In this document: positions 17,573 to 26,043 of the stretch, piece after piece | How positions within the stretch are numbered: the stretch's first letter is position 1 | How the letters are laid out: each line of letters opens with the position of its first letter | From: Deltaproteobacteria bacterium | GTDB lineage: Bacteria > Desulfobacterota > Binatia > Binatales > Binataceae | Assembly (NCBI GenBank): GCA_003135135.1 | Contig: PLDK01000049.1 | Coordinates: forward strand, 62,001 to 126,000 | Direction: 5' to 3' | Length of the DNA: 64,000 nucleotides | Notes under the pieces: generated by a model | What the model saw: the letters and a program-made list of their open reading frames with translations, nothing else | Databases searched by the model: none | Told to the model about the DNA's origin: nothing | Made by a program: the position numbers and the translations under genes

Positions 17573-17656
17573 ATGTTTTGCAACCTGCTACCGGAGCTGC
17601 TGCTGAGCCTGGCCCTTACCGGGGCCCACGCCAGGCGCGCGTCCGGGCAGGTCTAA
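17573..17656 (+). CDS. Leucine leader peptide for leuA attenuation
   Basis: A 27-codon frame (ATG 17573, stop TAA 17654-17656) reading MFCNLLPELLLSLALTG followed by AHARRASGQV. Seven of the 27 codons are Leu, including CTG-CTA and a CTG-CTG-CTG run at 17597-17605, then CTG and CTT. It ends 22 bases before a strong terminator and sits 136 bases upstream of leuA. This matches the design of amino-acid leader peptides such as enteric LeuL, although the sequence itself is its own. There is no Shine-Dalgarno site. Confidence 0.85.
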   Translation: MFCNLLPELLLSLALTGAHARRASGQV

Positions 17657-17697
17657 CGGCCTGATTAAACTGAGACACACGCCCCGGGCAGTGGGCC
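17607..17697 (+). promoter_or_regulatory. leuA attenuator: competing leader RNA pairings
   Basis: Hairpin 1:2 pairs GCCTGGC (17607-17613) with GCCAGGC (17630-17636). The alternative 2:3 pairing joins GGCCCACGCC (17623-17632) to GGC-A-GTGGGCC (17687-17697), ten pairs with one bulged A, and takes the end of the terminator's 5' arm. A ribosome stalled on the Leu codons at 17597-17611 would cover 17607-17613 and favour the antiterminator. Pairings were found by eye. Confidence 0.75.
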
Positions 17698-17728
17698 GAT
17701 CGAAGCCGCCCGGGGCGTTTTCTTTTTT
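17679..17728 (+). terminator. Intrinsic terminator (attenuator) before leuA
   Basis: ACGCCCCGGGC (17679-17689) pairs perfectly with GCCCGGGGCGT (17708-17718) over 11 bases, followed by a T-rich run to 17728. It lies between the leucine leader peptide and leuA, in the position of an attenuator rather than an end-of-operon terminator. Confidence 0.9.
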
Positions 17729-17792
17729 CACTTTCCGCTCATGGCGAACGATCGGCAGCTGATCCCGCGGTGGCGATGCGGGAGGAATGACG

Positions 17793-19361
17793 ATGGCAAA
17801 CGCGAACACGGGCTCGAAGGACGCCGACTACGTCCGAATCTTCGACACGACGCTGCGCGACGGCGAGCAGTCGCCCGGATGCACGATGAACGTCGAGGAG
17901 AAGATCGCGCTCGCGCGCCAACTCGAACGCCTCAACGTCGATATCATCGAGGCCGGTTTCGCCGTTTCTTCGCCCGGCGATTTCGATTCCGTGAATCGGG
18001 TCGCTCAGGCGGTGAGCGCACCGGTCGTGCTCAGCCTCTCGCGCACCCGCGAAGAGGATGTCGATTCGGCGCTGCGCGCAGTCGACAAGGCCGCGCATCC
18101 GGGAATTCACATTTTCATCGCGACCTCGGAAATACATCTCAAATTCAAACTCAACATGAATCGCGGAGACGTGCTCGACGCCGCCACCTGGGCCGTCACG
18201 CGCGCAAAAAAGCATCTCGACTACATCGAGTTCTCGTGCGAGGACGCTTCGCGTTCCGACTGGGACTATATGGTTGACGTTTGCAGCGACGTGATTCGCG
18301 CCGGCGCGACCGTGATCAATCTGCCCGACACGACCGGCCACGCGATCCCGGAGGAATTCGGCCGGATGTTTGCCTACATGCGCGAAAAAGTTCCCGGCGC
18401 CGACAAAGTCATCTGGAGTGCGCACTGTCATAACGATCTCGGCCTGGCGGTCGCGAATTCGCTGGCGGCGGTTCGCAACGGCGCCCGCCAGGTCGAATGT
18501 ACTATCAACGGAATCGGCGAGCGTGCGGGCAACTGCTCGATGGAAGAAGTCGTGATGGCGATGAAGACGCGCCGCGACCTGATGGGCGTGGATTCGCGCG
18601 TCAACACCCGGCAGATCTATCCGGCCTCGCGTCTCCTGTCGCAGGTCATCGGCCAGTCCGTACCGGCCAACAAGCCAATCGTCGGCGCCAATGCGTTCGC
18701 GCACGAAGCCGGAATCCACCAGGACGGCGTGCTGAAGTACAAGCTCACCTACGAGATCATGAAGCCCGAGGATGTCGGTATTCCCTCGAACAAGCTGGTG
18801 CTGGGCAAGCATTCCGGGCGCCACGCATTTACCAACCGGCTCAAGGAACTGGGCGTCGATATCGACGACGTGGACGTGAACAAGGCGTTCGCCGAGTTCA
18901 AAGCGCTCTGCGACAAAAAGAAAATTGTCTACGACGACGACCTCCTCGCGCTCGTAACCGAGGAGGCGCGCCGCACAATCGATCACTTCGAGCTGGTCGA
19001 TTTGAAAGTCGGTTCGTCCAGCAAGAGCACGCCGCACGCGGAAGTCACGCTGCGCGTGGATGGAAAAGAGTGCTCGGCCGAGGGCGAAGGCGACGGGATG
19101 GTCGACGCGTGCTACAAGGCGATCTACAAAATCGCCGCAATCAACCCGGCCCTGGAACGTTACGCGGTCAAGGCGATTACCGGCGGCACCGACGCACTCG
19201 GCGAAGTGAGCTGCATGATTCGCGACAACGGCGTGACCGTCGCCGGCCAGGGCGCGCACAGCGATATCGTCATGGCCAGCGCGCTCGCGCTGGTAAACGC
19301 GCTGAACCGGCTCAAAGCGCGCAAACATGCTCCGCTCAAGCCCACCACCGACGTCCCATGA
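17793..19361 (+). CDS. leuA: 2-isopropylmalate synthase
   Basis: A 522-residue enzyme catalysing the committed step of leucine synthesis (acetyl-CoA plus 2-oxoisovalerate). The DRE-TIM barrel begins RIFDTTLRDGEQSPGCTMN; metal-binding WSAHCHNDLGLAVANS and NGIGERAGNCSMEEVVMA are intact. GIHQDGVLKYKLTYEIM and HSGRHAF follow, then the C-terminal leucine-sensing LeuA domain (about 395-515). The ATG at 17793 has GGAGG 7 bases upstream and is preferred over 17787. Expression should depend on the leucine attenuator upstream, and activity on leucine feedback. Confidence 0.98.
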   Translation: MANANTGSKDADYVRIFDTTLRDGEQSPGCTMNVEEKIALARQLERLNVDIIEAGFAVSSPGDFDSVNRVAQAVSAPVVLSLSRTREEDVDSALRAVDKAAHPGIHIFIATSEIHLKFKLNMNRGDVLDAATWAVTRAKKHLDYIEFSCEDASRSDWDYMVDVCSDVIRAGATVINLPDTTGHAIPEEFGRMFAYMREKVPGADKVIWSAHCHNDLGLAVANSLAAVRNGARQVECTINGIGERAGNCSMEEVVMAMKTRRDLMGVDSRVNTRQIYPASRLLSQVIGQSVPANKPIVGANAFAHEAGIHQDGVLKYKLTYEIMKPEDVGIPSNKLVLGKHSGRHAFTNRLKELGVDIDDVDVNKAFAEFKALCDKKKIVYDDDLLALVTEEARRTIDHFELVDLKVGSSSKSTPHAEVTLRVDGKECSAEGEGDGMVDACYKAIYKIAAINPALERYAVKAITGGTDALGEVSCMIRDNGVTVAGQGAHSDIVMASALALVNALNRLKARKHAPLKPTTDVP

Positions 19362-19604
19362 GCCGCATGGGGCTTGCCCGCAACATTCACTTGGGCTAGT
19401 GGTTTGGGGACTTGAGTTTGAACTTGAATTCGTTCTTCACCCTGTGCGACGTGCGGCTTTTGCCGGCGCCCGCCATTGAGGCGGGGTTTGCTACAGCGCC
19501 ATCGCGCCAATCTGCGTCCCTAATTTTCGAGGCTATTCACTGACGGGTCGAGACGGTCTGACGCTCCTCCCGATCATTCACGTCCAGGCGTTCAGCGCTT
19601 TCGC
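19362..19604 (+). other. leuA-leuB gap with a small hairpin
   Basis: No gene is seen in these 243 bases. CCCGCC (19469-19474) pairs with GGCGGG (19480-19485) around a 5-base loop, followed by GTTTG, too weak a T run to be a clear terminator. No ribosome site is obvious before leuB. Confidence 0.3.
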
Positions 19605-20720
19605 ATGGCCTATAAAATTCTAGTTCTCAAAGGTGACGGCATCGGCCCCGAGGTCGTCGGCGAAGCCATGCAGGTTCTCAAGATCATCGCGCGCCGATCC
19701 GCCGTCGATCTCGAGTTCAAGGAAGGCTTGATTGGTGGTCACGCACTCGACACCACCGGCACTCCGCTGCCCGATGAAGTGCTCAAGCTCGCGCAGGACA
19801 GCGATGCGATCCTGCTCGGCGCCGTCGGCGGACCGAAATGGGACAAGCCCAATGCAGAGAAGCGTCCCGAGCAGGCGCTGCTTGGATTAAGAAAAGCTCT
19901 GGGTCTGTTCGCCAACGTCCGTCCCGTCAAAACCGTCAAGGAGCTGGCGGCCGCGTCGCCGCTCAAGGCCGAGGTGATCGGCGGCGTCGACGTGGTCCTC
20001 ATTCGCGAGCTGACCGGCGGCATCTATTACGGGAAGCCAAGCGAGAAGCGCACGGCGAAGGACGGCCGCGAGGCGGTCGATACCTGCTTTTACACCGAAG
20101 CCGAGATTACCCGCGTGCTCAAGTTTGGCTTCGAGCTGGCTCGCGAGCGCCGCAAAAAACTGACCTCGGTTGACAAGGCCAACGTGCTTGCGACCTCTCG
20201 CTTGTGGCGCGAGATCGCCACCGAGTTGAGTGCGCAATTCAAGGACGTCGCGTTCGAGAATCAATTGGTCGATTCGATGGCGATGCATCTGATACGCCGT
20301 CCCAGGGATTTTGACGTGGTCGTCACCGAGAACCTGTTCGGCGACATTCTGACCGACGAGGCCTCGGTGATTGCCGGCTCGATGGGCTTGTTGCCGTCGG
20401 CGTCGCTCGGCGAGGAGCTCAACAGCGCCGGTTTCCGCGTCGGTCTCTACGAGCCGATTCATGGCAGCGCGCCGGACATCGCGGGCCGAGACGAGGCCAA
20501 TCCGCTCGCCGCAATCCTGTCGGCGGCTCTCCTGCTCGAACATTCGCTCGGGATGCGCTCGGAAGCCGAGCTGATTTCGCAGGCCGTCGATTCTGTCGTG
20601 CGCGACGGCTATCGCACTCGCGACATTCACGGCGGCGCTGGAACGCAGACCGTGGGATGCAAGGCGATGGGCCGTCTGGTGCGTGAAAAGCTCGAGAGCA
20701 CCGAAAGCGAAGGCGAATGA
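19605..20720 (+). CDS. leuB: 3-isopropylmalate dehydrogenase
   Basis: A 371-residue NAD-dependent decarboxylating dehydrogenase. ILVLKGDGIGPEVV starts the fold; GAVGGPKWD, the substrate-binding ELTGGIYYGKPSEK, and ENLFGDILTDEASVIAGSMGLLPSASLG with the metal-binding Asp residues are diagnostic. EPIHGSAPDIAGRDEANPLA completes the cofactor site with the acidic residue pattern of NAD use. Its stop overlaps the start of the next gene (ATGA). Confidence 0.98.
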   Translation: MAYKILVLKGDGIGPEVVGEAMQVLKIIARRSAVDLEFKEGLIGGHALDTTGTPLPDEVLKLAQDSDAILLGAVGGPKWDKPNAEKRPEQALLGLRKALGLFANVRPVKTVKELAAASPLKAEVIGGVDVVLIRELTGGIYYGKPSEKRTAKDGREAVDTCFYTEAEITRVLKFGFELARERRKKLTSVDKANVLATSRLWREIATELSAQFKDVAFENQLVDSMAMHLIRRPRDFDVVVTENLFGDILTDEASVIAGSMGLLPSASLGEELNSAGFRVGLYEPIHGSAPDIAGRDEANPLAAILSAALLLEHSLGMRSEAELISQAVDSVVRDGYRTRDIHGGAGTQTVGCKAMGRLVREKLESTESEGE

Positions 20721-21703
20721 GTATTTCCCGCGAGCCGAGAGTTGCGGTGGTCGGCGCCACCGGCGCGGTCGGCAACCAGCTCATAGAACTGATCGCCGCG
20801 CGCGGATTTCAGCTCAGCGAACTGAAACTTTTCGCCACTGAAGCGGGCGCCATGCAGACCGTCGACGCCGCCGGTGAGGAGCGCCTCGTCGATTCGCTCG
20901 AGAGCCCCGCCGGTCTTCGGGATTTCGATATCGCTTTTCTCGCACTCCCCGCTCCGCGCGCCGCCGAAATTGTCGCCGCACGGCCGGGACCGATTCTGAT
21001 CGATCTGAGCGCGGCGAATCGCCCGCCCTCGGATCTGCCGATGGTTGCGCCCGGACTCACTTCGCGCGAGGCGATCGCGAAATTGCGCAATGCGACGGTT
21101 TTCGCAACTCCTCATCCCGCCGCCCACGTGCTTGCCACCTGTTTGAAGGCCCTTGGCGCCCACGGTGGATTCGCCGCCGCCACCGCAATGCTCGGCGCGA
21201 GCGCCGGCGGCATGGACATGCTGACCGCCACGGTCGATCAGACCACGGATCTTCTGAGCGCGCGCCTCGAGCTTGACGATGACGAAGTCCAGCGCGGCTT
21301 CAATGCCTTCATGCGCGAGCATGAGCGCTCCGTCGCGACTGCAATCGCTGCCCAAGTTGCGGCGCTGCTCGACGGCTCGCCCGTGCTTTCCGTGCAGGTC
21401 GCCGCAATTCCCGTCCTTCACGGTTCCGCGTTGACCGTCGATATCGCGCGGCCCCGCGATGGCAGAGGCAACGGCGAAGACCCGGTCGAACTACTGCGCG
21501 CCGCCCCCGGTATTCTGATCGCCGAAGAGGGCGAACCGCTCGGCGTGATCGACGCCGTGGGCCAGGAGGCAATCGTCGTCAGCGTCGAGACGCGCCCCGA
21601 CTCGCTGTCGCTGTGGTGCGTGTTCGACAATACGCGCCTGGCCGCTCTGGGAGCGCTCTGGATCGCCGAGACGCTGGCGCTCAGCTCGCCGGCTCTCGCC
21701 TGA
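20717..21703 (+). CDS. USG-1/aspartate-semialdehyde dehydrogenase-like protein lacking the catalytic Cys
   Basis: A 328-residue protein with the ASADH fold: nucleotide-binding VAVVGATGAVGNQLIELI at residues 8-25, DIAFLALPAP, and the C-terminal VAAIPVLHGSALTVDI with the conserved His. The catalytic site that reads NPNCST in Asd or SPCAVA in USG-1 proteins is ATPHPAAHVLA here (residues 130-140), so no nucleophilic Cys is present. It is unlikely to be a working Asd. In other bacteria USG-1 genes also sit between leuB-type genes and truA, and their role is unclear. It is coupled to leuB by overlap. Confidence 0.85.
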   Translation: MSISREPRVAVVGATGAVGNQLIELIAARGFQLSELKLFATEAGAMQTVDAAGEERLVDSLESPAGLRDFDIAFLALPAPRAAEIVAARPGPILIDLSAANRPPSDLPMVAPGLTSREAIAKLRNATVFATPHPAAHVLATCLKALGAHGGFAAATAMLGASAGGMDMLTATVDQTTDLLSARLELDDDEVQRGFNAFMREHERSVATAIAAQVAALLDGSPVLSVQVAAIPVLHGSALTVDIARPRDGRGNGEDPVELLRAAPGILIAEEGEPLGVIDAVGQEAIVVSVETRPDSLSLWCVFDNTRLAALGALWIAETLALSSPALA

Positions 21704-21719
21704 CCCGGCTGCCCGCGCG

Positions 21720-22451
21720 ATGGTCCTCAAGCTCACCCTCGAGTACGACGGCGGCAACTATTCCGGATGGCAGCTTCAGCCGCGCCACGATTCCATACAG
21801 GGAAGGATCGAAGCCGCGCTCGAGCGGATTTTCTCAACCCCGGTGCGCGTGTACGGTTCGGGCCGCACCGACGCCGGCGTGCATGCGCGCGGGCAGGTCG
21901 CTTCGATTTCACTTCCACGTCCGTTCGACCCCGCCGAATTGCAGCGCGCTCTCAACGCGATGCTGCCGGCCGACATCGTGATGCTCGACATCTCGCCCGC
22001 GCCCGATGACTTCGAACCGCGGCGCGCCGCCCGCTCGCGCGTGTACGAATATCGCGTGTTGAATCGCAAGGTCGCGTCCGCCTTCGAGTATCGCTACAGC
22101 TGGCTGGTCCGCGACCGTCTCGATCTTGCCGCGATGAACTGCGCCGCGCGCATCTTTGTCGGCGAACACGATTTCGCCGCGTTCCGCTCGCTCGGCACCG
22201 AAGTAAGGACCACCGTCCGCCGCGTGATTGCAAGCCGATGGACGCGCGACGCCGACGTTTTTCTCTACCGCGTCGAGGCAACCAGTTTCCTGCGCCACAT
22301 GGTGCGCGCGATGGTCGCGGCGATGGTCGACGTGGGACGCGGCAAGCTCACGGTGGATAAAATCGCCACGATTCTCGCCGCGCGAAATCGCCAGGCGGCT
22401 CCGGCCAACGCGCCGCCCGGCGGCCTTTACCTCGTCGAAGTCCGCTATTGA
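21720..22451 (+). CDS. truA: tRNA pseudouridine38-40 synthase
   Basis: A 243-residue TruA that isomerises uridines 38-40 in the anticodon arm. LTLEYDGGNYSGWQLQP at the N terminus and GSGRTDAGVHARGQVA with the catalytic Asp are intact, as are FVGEHDFAAFRS and SFLRHMVRAMVAAMVDVGRGK. The length is usual. It follows the USG-like gene by 16 bases, the order seen around asd/usg-truA in proteobacteria. Confidence 0.97.
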   Translation: MVLKLTLEYDGGNYSGWQLQPRHDSIQGRIEAALERIFSTPVRVYGSGRTDAGVHARGQVASISLPRPFDPAELQRALNAMLPADIVMLDISPAPDDFEPRRAARSRVYEYRVLNRKVASAFEYRYSWLVRDRLDLAAMNCAARIFVGEHDFAAFRSLGTEVRTTVRRVIASRWTRDADVFLYRVEATSFLRHMVRAMVAAMVDVGRGKLTVDKIATILAARNRQAAPANAPPGGLYLVEVRY

Positions 22452-22646
22452 CGGCGCGATCGTGCAGGTTGCGCGATCCGGCGGCGTAAAACCCTTGGGG
22501 CTCAACGCGCACGCGGCGGGCCTGTGCAAAAACCATCACGATCCCTAGAAAAAATCGCGATTTTCCTCCCGTCCGCACTTGAAATTGGCGCGCTACTGGT
22601 TCACCCTCAACCAAAGCCCGCAACCCGGGATGCAAGGAGGAGGATG

Positions 22647-22928
22647 ATGACGCAGTCGCAGGTAGCAGCCTACATGGCTGAAAAGCTAGGCCTCACCAAG
22701 AAGCAGGGGAAGACCGTGCTCGACGAACTCAACGCACTGGTCGTCCGCGAGCTCAAGAAGGAAGGATCGCTGCGGCTGGCCGGCCTCGGTATCTTCCGCA
22801 AGCGCAAGACCAAGGCGCGCATGGGCCGCAATCCGGCTACCGGTCAGGAGATCAAGATTCCGGCGCGCACCCGGCTTCGCTTCACCGCTGCCAAAGCGTT
22901 GAAGGACTCGGTTCTCGGCACGAAATAA
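22647..22928 (+). CDS. HU/IHF-family DNA-binding protein
   Basis: A 93-residue histone-like protein. Helices with QSQVAAYMAEKLGLTKKQGK precede the strands and the DNA-intercalating arm MGRNPATGQEIKIPARTRLRF, whose GRNPATG element and Pro tip are conserved. It bends DNA as a dimer. The ATG at 22647 has AAGGAGG spaced 6 bases upstream; ATG 22644 is also possible. Upstream, AAAATCGCGATTTT (22551-22564) is a perfect palindrome. A strong terminator follows, so the gene is probably a single transcription unit. Confidence 0.95.
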   Translation: MTQSQVAAYMAEKLGLTKKQGKTVLDELNALVVRELKKEGSLRLAGLGIFRKRKTKARMGRNPATGQEIKIPARTRLRFTAAKALKDSVLGTK

Positions 22929-22948
22929 TCTCTTGGCCTGACTTTTGT

Positions 22949-22994
22949 GAACCGCGGGAACGGACCCAGTCCGGCTCTCGCGGTTCGCTTTTTT
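22949..22994 (+). terminator. Intrinsic terminator after the HU gene
   Basis: GAACCGCGGGA (22949-22959) pairs with TCTCGCGGTTC (22976-22986) with one G-U pair, followed by GC and six Ts. It separates the HU gene from the convergent rarA. Confidence 0.88.
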
Positions 22995-22998
22995 CCTG

Positions 22999-24363
22999 TC
23001 AGTCTTTCCCGTCCGGCTTGCGCCTCGATGCGGGGTTGCGCGCCTCGCGCGCGCGGGCAAGAAACTCGCGAATCCTGATTTCGTATCCGCGCTCGGACGG
23101 TTCGTAATATATCTTTTCGCCCAGTTCGTCCGGTAAATAGTTCTGCGCGACCAGCGCGCCCTCGAAATCGTGCGGATAGCGGTAGTCCTTGCCGTAGCCG
23201 AGTCCTTTCATCATCGGCGTCGGTGCGTTGCGCAAATGAAGCGGCACCGGCAAGGCGCCAAGCGTTTTCGCATCTTCGCCCGCCTGGCGCATCGCGCGAT
23301 ACGAGGCATTGGACTTGGGCGCGCTGGCCAGGTACGTCACGCCCTGCGCGAGCGGAATCACGCCTTCCGGCATCCCGATGAAATCCACCGCCTCCTTGAC
23401 CGCGATCGCTATTTGCAACGCGCGCGGATCGGCGTTGCCGACGTCTTCTGACGCAAACACCACCATCCGCCGCGCGATGAACAGCGGATCCTCGCCCGCC
23501 TCGACCATCCGCATCATCCAGTAAATCGCGGCGTCAGGATCGCTGCCACGCATGCTCTTGATGAAGGCCGAGATGACGTTGTAGTGCTCCTCGCCCGCGC
23601 GATCGTAGAGCAGCGCCTTCTGCTGCGCCGACTCGCGAATGTGCTCGGGCGTGATCAGCGTCGCGCCCGCGTTTTGCGCGAACTCCGCCGCAATTTCGAG
23701 CGTGCCGAGCGCTCGCCGCGCGTCGCCGCCGGCGTTTCGAACTATCTCGTCGATCGCGCCGACTCCCAGCTTGAGCCCGATCTCGCCCAGGCCGCGCTCC
23801 TTGTCGGCGAGCGCGCGATGCACCAGCGTCGAGAGGTTTTCCTCCGAGAGCGGATGCAGCACGAGCAGCCGCATCCGCGAGAGCAGCGCCGAGATGACCT
23901 CGAACGAAGGATTTTCCGTCGTCGCGCCAATCAGCGTGATCAGCCCGCTCTCGACATGCGGCAGAAAAGCATCCTGCTGCGCGCGGTTCCATCGATGGAT
24001 CTCGTCGATGAAGACCACGGTGGGCTTGCCCGCGTCGAGATCGTGGCGCGCCGCCTCCACCGCGTCGCGCAGATCCGCGACGCCCGACGTTACCGCTGCA
24101 AGCTTGCGGAACACCGCCCCCGAGTGTTCCGCGAGCACCAGCGCAAGCGTCGTCTTGCCCGTGCCCGGCGGGCCCCACAGGATCATCGAATGAAGCACCT
24201 GCGCCGCCACCATCTGGCTCAGGAACTTTCCCGGACCCAGCAGATGCTCCTGGCCGACAATCTCGTCGAGCGTGCGCGGACGTATCCGATCCGCCAGCGG
24301 CTGGCTGAGCGGCGTGCGCGATGGGAACAGACTATCCGACGAATCGGCTTTGCGCCGTGCCAT
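22999..24363 (-). CDS. rarA: Replication-associated recombination protein A (AAA+ ATPase)
   Basis: A 454-residue RarA/MgsA/WRNIP1-family clamp-loader-like ATPase acting at stalled forks. PLADRIRPRTLDEIVGQEHLLGPG, Walker A GPPGTGKT, Walker B VVFIDEIHRWNRAQQDAFLP and the sensor TLIGATTENPSFEV are all present. The C-terminal tetramerisation and MgsA domains include MRGSDPDAAIYWMMRMVEAGEDP. It is convergent with the HU gene and divergent from the pantothenate kinase gene. Confidence 0.96.
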   Translation of the reverse strand: MARRKADSSDSLFPSRTPLSQPLADRIRPRTLDEIVGQEHLLGPGKFLSQMVAAQVLHSMILWGPPGTGKTTLALVLAEHSGAVFRKLAAVTSGVADLRDAVEAARHDLDAGKPTVVFIDEIHRWNRAQQDAFLPHVESGLITLIGATTENPSFEVISALLSRMRLLVLHPLSEENLSTLVHRALADKERGLGEIGLKLGVGAIDEIVRNAGGDARRALGTLEIAAEFAQNAGATLITPEHIRESAQQKALLYDRAGEEHYNVISAFIKSMRGSDPDAAIYWMMRMVEAGEDPLFIARRMVVFASEDVGNADPRALQIAIAVKEAVDFIGMPEGVIPLAQGVTYLASAPKSNASYRAMRQAGEDAKTLGALPVPLHLRNAPTPMMKGLGYGKDYRYPHDFEGALVAQNYLPDELGEKIYYEPSERGYEIRIREFLARAREARNPASRRKPDGKD

Positions 24364-24487
24364 TTTTGAAAAGTATCACAGTAACCGGGTCCGGCTAAGG
24401 CGGCGCTTACCCCTATCGCCGCGTCGTTGCGCGGGTGGCTGGGCTGTTCTAGCTTCAAGACGGGCCGGACAGGAGCCGGCATCACCT

Positions 24488-25303
24488 ATGATCGTTGGCA
24501 TCGATATCGGCGGTTCGACCACCGACGCCGTCATCCTCGAAAATGGCGGCCTGCACGTCGTGACGATCGAGGCCAACGATCCGGTCGCCGCGGCGGCCGG
24601 CGCGCTGGGAAAACTCGTCGCCGACTTCGGCATCAAACTCGAAGACATCGAATGCGTCGCCGCCACCGGCGCGGGCTCGCGGGTACTCACGGAGTCCCTG
24701 CTCGGCAGGCCTGTGGTCAAGGTCAACGAGTTCACCGCCATCGGAATCGGCGGCACTTCGCTGGCCGGAAAGGAAAGCGCGCTGGTGGTCTCGCTTGGCA
24801 CCGGCACCGCAATCGTATCGGTCACGCGCGACAAAATCGCGCACTTCAGCGGCACCGGCATCGGCGGCGGCACGCTGCTCGGACTCGCCAAGCACATGCT
24901 CGGCGTCTCGACGATCGAGCGGCTCGAAGAACTCGCGCGCAAGGGCGATCTGCGGCGCATCGATCTCAGCGTTCGCGACATCGCCGGCGGCGCGATCGGC
25001 GACCTGCCACCGTCCACCACCGCCGCCAACTTCGGCAAGATAAGCGCCGACGCGACGCCCGAGGACAAGGCGCTCGCCATCATGAACATGATCGTCGAGT
25101 CGATCGGCGTGCTGGCGATGGCCAGCGCGCGCGCCTGTGACCAGGAAAACATTGTGCTCACCGGCAAGTTGTCGCGCCTGTTCCGATTCATGCAGGAGAT
25201 GAGGCGGCTCACGTTTCCGTTCGGGCGGCGCTTCGTGATTCCCGAGCATGCCGATTTCGCGACCGCGATCGGCGCCGCGCGCCACGCCCGCGCTCACGAC
25301 TAG
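24488..25303 (+). CDS. coaW: Type II pantothenate kinase
   Basis: A 271-residue ASKHA-fold kinase similar to the fumble/CoaW family, which phosphorylates pantothenate at the start of CoA synthesis. Evidence is GIDIGGSTTDAVIL, VNEFTAIGIGGTSLAGK, LVVSLGTGTAIVSV, FSGTGIGGGTLLGLAKHMLG, the DLSVRDIAG segment and AANFGKISADATPEDKALA, in the order expected for type II enzymes. Many bacteria use CoaA or CoaX instead; type II enzymes are known mainly from staphylococci, bacilli and eukaryotes. Activity on a different substrate in the BadF-like superfamily is possible but less likely. Confidence 0.82.
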   Translation: MIVGIDIGGSTTDAVILENGGLHVVTIEANDPVAAAAGALGKLVADFGIKLEDIECVAATGAGSRVLTESLLGRPVVKVNEFTAIGIGGTSLAGKESALVVSLGTGTAIVSVTRDKIAHFSGTGIGGGTLLGLAKHMLGVSTIERLEELARKGDLRRIDLSVRDIAGGAIGDLPPSTTAANFGKISADATPEDKALAIMNMIVESIGVLAMASARACDQENIVLTGKLSRLFRFMQEMRRLTFPFGRRFVIPEHADFATAIGAARHARAHD

Positions 25304-25341
25304 CCGGCAGTTCGCCTCCCTTTGCGCAGCCGCGGTTCGGT

Positions 25342-25641
25342 TCAGGGATGCGGGGTGATCGCGACGATTGTCATTTGGCCGGTTTCAGGACCGTAGCACC
25401 AAAATACGCGAAATGCCGCCGGCGTTTTGTTCTCAGCATATGCCTCGAAGACCTTTTGGCCTTGTGGGCCAAAGAGCTTCGAGTATTCATGTGTCCGCAA
25501 ACCCGGATGGCGGGGATTGCTTTCCAAAAGCCCTAGTGTCTTGCGAACCGCGCGGAGTCTTTTTGCCGCACCGGGGTCTTTGGCCAGAGCGACAAGCGAC
25601 GATTGTGCTTCCGGCGTGAAAAGCAGTTTGAACTTCCCCAC
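25342..25641 (-). CDS. RelE/ParE-like toxin
   Basis: A 99-residue protein with the RelE/ParE fold pattern: KLLFTPEAQSSLVALAK at the N terminus, a basic helix GAAKRLRAVRKTLGLL, then strands with KVFEAYAENKTPAAFRVFW and a final MTIVAITPHP. Such toxins cleave mRNA on the ribosome or poison gyrase. The gene lies 12 bases downstream of a small gene with antitoxin character. Target and activity cannot be told from sequence. Confidence 0.75.
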   Translation of the reverse strand: MGKFKLLFTPEAQSSLVALAKDPGAAKRLRAVRKTLGLLESNPRHPGLRTHEYSKLFGPQGQKVFEAYAENKTPAAFRVFWCYGPETGQMTIVAITPHP

Positions 25642-25653
25642 CGGACCGCCGCG

Positions 25654-26004
25654 CTATTCAATATCGTCGTCGGCGTATTTTTCGAACGATCCCAAGTCTT
25701 TGAATTTGCCTTCGCGAGCCTCTGCCAAGCCCTTGGCGACTTTCTTTAGCGCTTGCGGGTTTCGGTAGAGCCACGCTTCATGCATCGGCACTGAAACCTC
25801 CGGCGTCAGCAATACCTGGCCGGCGTCGTTTACATAGATCCCGAATCGAACGGCAGCATCCAATTCGTTTTCGTTGCCCAAAATTTCCTTCAAGGATTCC
25901 AAGGCCCTGGTCAAAGAGATTCGCTTTCGCTCATCCAGTGTGGCGTCGCCGACCCGCTTGAAGCTTTTGTTCAATATGGTTGCCGTGCCGGTCGTCCTCG
26001 TCAT
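25654..26004 (-). CDS. Putative antitoxin paired with the RelE/ParE-like toxin
   Basis: A 116-residue protein directly upstream of the toxin gene. A central TLDERKRISLTRAL segment resembles the swapped-hairpin D-x-R-R/K-I-x-L pattern of AbrB/MazE-type antitoxins, followed by RFGIYVNDAGQVLLTPEVSV and MHEAWLYRNPQALKKVAKGL, and an acidic C-terminal tail (FEKYADDDIE) suited to neutralise a basic toxin. The family match is from memory. Direct and inverted repeats upstream of its start could be its operator. Confidence 0.65.
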   Translation of the reverse strand: MTRTTGTATILNKSFKRVGDATLDERKRISLTRALESLKEILGNENELDAAVRFGIYVNDAGQVLLTPEVSVPMHEAWLYRNPQALKKVAKGLAEAREGKFKDLGSFEKYADDDIE

Positions 26005-26043
26005 ATCGGTTCCCCTGATGTCGTCTCGGCTGGTTCAGACCTA

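Noticed and set aside
17739-19328. A 529-codon open frame antisense to leuA
   Set aside because: The leuA frame carries all catalytic motifs; the antisense frame has none.
22551-22564. AAAATCGCGATTTT palindrome before the HU gene as an operator
   Set aside because: It is a perfect palindrome, but no promoter could be placed relative to it and no regulator is linked, so it is mentioned only within the HU entry.
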